64,000 nt of DNA from Haloarcula nitratireducens (GTDB lineage Archaea; Halobacteriota; Halobacteria; Halobacteriales; Haloarculaceae): positions 18,141 to 82,140 of the forward strand of contig NZ_RKLT01000013.1 in NCBI RefSeq assembly GCF_019599505.1. The letters are read 5' to 3'. Shown in pieces: positions 62,616-64,000 of this stretch; positions within the stretch are counted from its first letter, which is position 1, and each line of letters begins with the position of its first letter. A program made the translations under genes and the position numbers. A model generated the notes under the pieces. That model was given only the letters and a program-made list of their open reading frames with translations, was not told where the DNA came from and did not search any database.

Positions 62616-63401
62616 TCAAGACTCGGTGGGAAGATAATAATTGTATTGTAGTTCGATAACGTTGACCGTATTTTGCACGGCCTCAACAAGTTCGGGCTCT
62701 ATACCATCATTCCAGAGCCGGCTCCGAGGTCCAGAAACACAGACAGCACCGACTGGCTTGTTGGAATTTTCTCCCATAATTGGGACGCCGATTGCTGTTA
62801 TGCCCTTGCGGCGGTCTTCGTCTTCAATCGAGTACCCACGTTCACGAGTCACTTCAAGTTCCTCTATAAGAGCTTCGCGATCAGTGATTGTATGTTCAGT
62901 TTTTGAGGGCAATCCGTACTCATCTATGATCTCGTGGACGCGCTTCGAAGGGAGTTCTGACAAGAGTGCTTTGCCTAATGCTGTCCAGTGGAGGTGTGTC
63001 CGTTCTCCGGTCGGAGCGTTGTCGTATATTGCACCTTCCGGCACTTCGGACTTGTACACGAGCACCCGTTGACCATTCTCCTCAACCCCAAGATTTGCAG
63101 CTTCGCCGACTTCCTCAGCAAGACTATTTATATGTTGTTTGGCCGCACGATATACCCTCTGACGCCTCCGTACATAGCCGCCGTGATCTAAAAATTTCAG
63201 ACTCAGATCGTATTTTCCGCCCTCTTTACGAACGTATCCTTGCGTTTTTAATGTGTTTAAATGAACTTGAGCTGTACTATCTGGGATACCGAGGTACTCT
63301 GCGAGTTCTGTCACTTGAACAGGTCCGATTTTCTGGATTGTGGTTATTATATTGAATGCCTTTTCAACCGCTGCTAACGTGTTCTCTGTTGTATCTTTCA
63401 T
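62616..63401 (-). CDS. IclR-family transcriptional regulator
   Basis: A 261-residue IclR protein. The winged helix (about residues 8-68) has LAAVEKAFNIITTIQKIGPV, QVTELAEYLGIPDSTAQVHL. The effector domain has LAEEVGEAANLGVEENGQRV, HWTALGKALLSELPSKRVHE and GITAIGVPIMGENSNKPVGA. It lies in the same direction as the dehydrogenase and TRAP genes. It probably senses a sugar acid or its breakdown product and controls those genes. The region is less GC-rich than the rest, which suggests a separate origin. Confidence 0.9.
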   Translation of the reverse strand: MKDTTENTLAAVEKAFNIITTIQKIGPVQVTELAEYLGIPDSTAQVHLNTLKTQGYVRKEGGKYDLSLKFLDHGGYVRRRQRVYRAAKQHINSLAEEVGEAANLGVEENGQRVLVYKSEVPEGAIYDNAPTGERTHLHWTALGKALLSELPSKRVHEIIDEYGLPSKTEHTITDREALIEELEVTRERGYSIEDEDRRKGITAIGVPIMGENSNKPVGAVCVSGPRSRLWNDGIEPELVEAVQNTVNVIELQYNYYLPTES

Positions 63402-63561
63402 ATTCGTAAATGGTGTGTTCCGTAGAGGATGTATGAATGTTTCGTTTGAAGCTCTGATTCAATATCGTTAAATTTCAGTCCCCGTCTTCGAAAGAGGGGA
63501 GTTGCTGTATGGGAATATCAGGAGTACAATTGTTATTTACTAGCTCTAGAATCAGGTTGAC

Positions 63562-63600
63562 CTATAGTAACGATTAGAACTTCCGCTCAAACAACGTTGA
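63562..63600 (+). repeat. Isolated IS630-type left end
   Basis: CTATAGTAACGATTAGAAC, followed by a CTTCCGCTCAAAC tail, matches the left end of the IS630 copy at 34281 (CTATGATACCCGTTAGAAC followed by TTTCTGCCCAAA). It is only about 50 bases from the right end of the other copy (63614). It looks like a solo end or a truncated neighbour element. Confidence 0.55.
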
Positions 63601-63613
63601 GTGATCGGTACTG

Positions 63614-64000
63614 TCTATAATAGTCATTAGAAGTAATTACTCATTTCTGGAAGAGATAGCTGGCCAAGAGCGGTGTCGATCGCCGAAGTTAGTTCATCGA
63701 GCGAGTCAAAGAATCGGTTGCTAAGAGCGTCTTGGAGTTGTCGCCAGCACTCTTCAACAGGATTGAGCTCTGGCGAATACGACGGTAACGTCACGAAGGC
63801 GAGGTCGTCACGGGCCGCTAGGTCCGTGACGGCCGACGCCTGGAAATACGGCGCTCCATCTAGAACGACGATCAAGTCATCTTCGAACTCTTTGCATAAT
63901 GCCAAAATGAAATGTTTTGCGTGGTCGGCGGTGACGTACTCTTCGAATCGGGAGAAAAAGCGATCACCGTCCTCGGTGATCGCGCCTAGCAGACACGTCC
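63614..64000 (-). mobile_element. IS630-family insertion sequence, right part (continues beyond window)
   Basis: The terminal sequence CTATAATAGTCATTAGAAG at 63614-63632 resembles the reverse-complemented right end of the IS at 34281-35306. The transposase gene runs out of the window at 64000. Orientation is opposite to the first copy. Confidence 0.8.
63627..64000 (-). CDS. IS630-family transposase, C-terminal part (partial at window edge)
   Basis: The 3' end of a DDE transposase, 124 codons before the edge, without frameshifts or stops in this part. Readable blocks are CLLGAITEDGDRFFSRFEEY, VTADHAKHFILALCKEFEDD, LIVVLDGAPYFQASAVTDLA, PSYSPELNPVEECWRQLQDA and the end LPEMSNYF. The VLDGAP Asp and the NPVEE Glu are the last two DDE residues. 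It may be a live copy, while the relative at 34329-35293 is dead. The start lies outside the window. Confidence 0.88.
   Translation of the reverse strand, partial: TCLLGAITEDGDRFFSRFEEYVTADHAKHFILALCKEFEDDLIVVLDGAPYFQASAVTDLAARDDLAFVTLPSYSPELNPVEECWRQLQDALSNRFFDSLDELTSAIDTALGQLSLPEMSNYF

Noticed and set aside
1..64000. CRISPR arrays, tRNA or rRNA genes
   Set aside because: I looked for regularly spaced repeats and for cloverleaf and rRNA words and found none; the only tandem repeat is the 30-bp coding repeat at 15827-15932.

Overview
The window reads as haloarchaeal DNA. The genes are GC-rich with strongly acidic products. Many start codons lie about 25-30 bases after an AT-rich TATA-like element with little or no leader. 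Exported proteins carry twin-arginine signals. The families are typical of Halobacteria: rod-determining factor RdfA with an archaeal SMC-like ATPase, HTH-10 regulators, IS630/IS1595/IS4-type haloarchaeal insertion sequences and XacD/E/F-like pentose enzymes. I cannot fix the genus, or say whether this is a chromosomal island or a megaplasmid. The amount of IS debris and the number of broken genes suggest a plastic accessory region.

Layout. (1) 0-5 kb: small hypothetical and winged-helix genes, a coiled-coil protein, then remnants of a metal P-type ATPase and a universal stress protein. (2) 5-11 kb: an HTH-10 regulator divergent from a cytochrome P450, then convergent genes for an SMC-like ATPase and RdfA. 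(3) 11-30.5 kb: a fructan region with three GH32 fructan hydrolases, two GH68 fructosyltransferases, a ribose-type ABC transporter, an extracellular solute-binding protein in operon with a lectin-like protein and a GH32, a PTS fructose IIC permease and a GlpR-type repressor. (4) 31-36 kb: an ATP-grasp enzyme, a glycosyltransferase, a truncated deacetylase and decayed IS630 and IS1595 copies. (5) 36-56 kb: pentose and sugar-acid catabolism (IclR regulator, two FAH-fold enzymes, semialdehyde dehydrogenase, Zn-alcohol dehydrogenase, XacD-like dehydratase, a three-gene UxaA cluster, SDR, HpcH aldolase, Gfo/Idh dehydrogenase, a second enolase-superfamily dehydratase), mixed with many pseudogene fragments. 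(6) 56-64 kb: IS debris, a TRAP transporter operon with an embedded UspA gene, a 2-hydroxyacid dehydrogenase, a second IclR regulator and a truncated IS630 copy at the edge.

How the genes may work together (inference). Secreted GH68 enzymes could build levan or inulin from sucrose outside the cell. Secreted GH32 enzymes would cut fructan or sucrose, and the ABC and PTS permeases would import the products. An inverted repeat, AATGATAGTTA/TTAACTATCATT, brackets the TATA box of the ABC binding-protein gene. Partial matches lie in the promoters of two secreted GH32 genes, which suggests a shared operator. In the second half, XacD-, XacE- and XacF-like proteins form the oxidative pentose route to 2-oxoglutarate. 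The other genes suggest further sugar-acid branches fed by the TRAP transporter.

The most unusual items are: the UxaA pair, whose two large subunits have lost complementary motifs; the operator-like repeat; an identical palindrome upstream of two unrelated genes; a three-copy structured repeat; and a GH32 with a large N-terminal extension containing a coding minisatellite.
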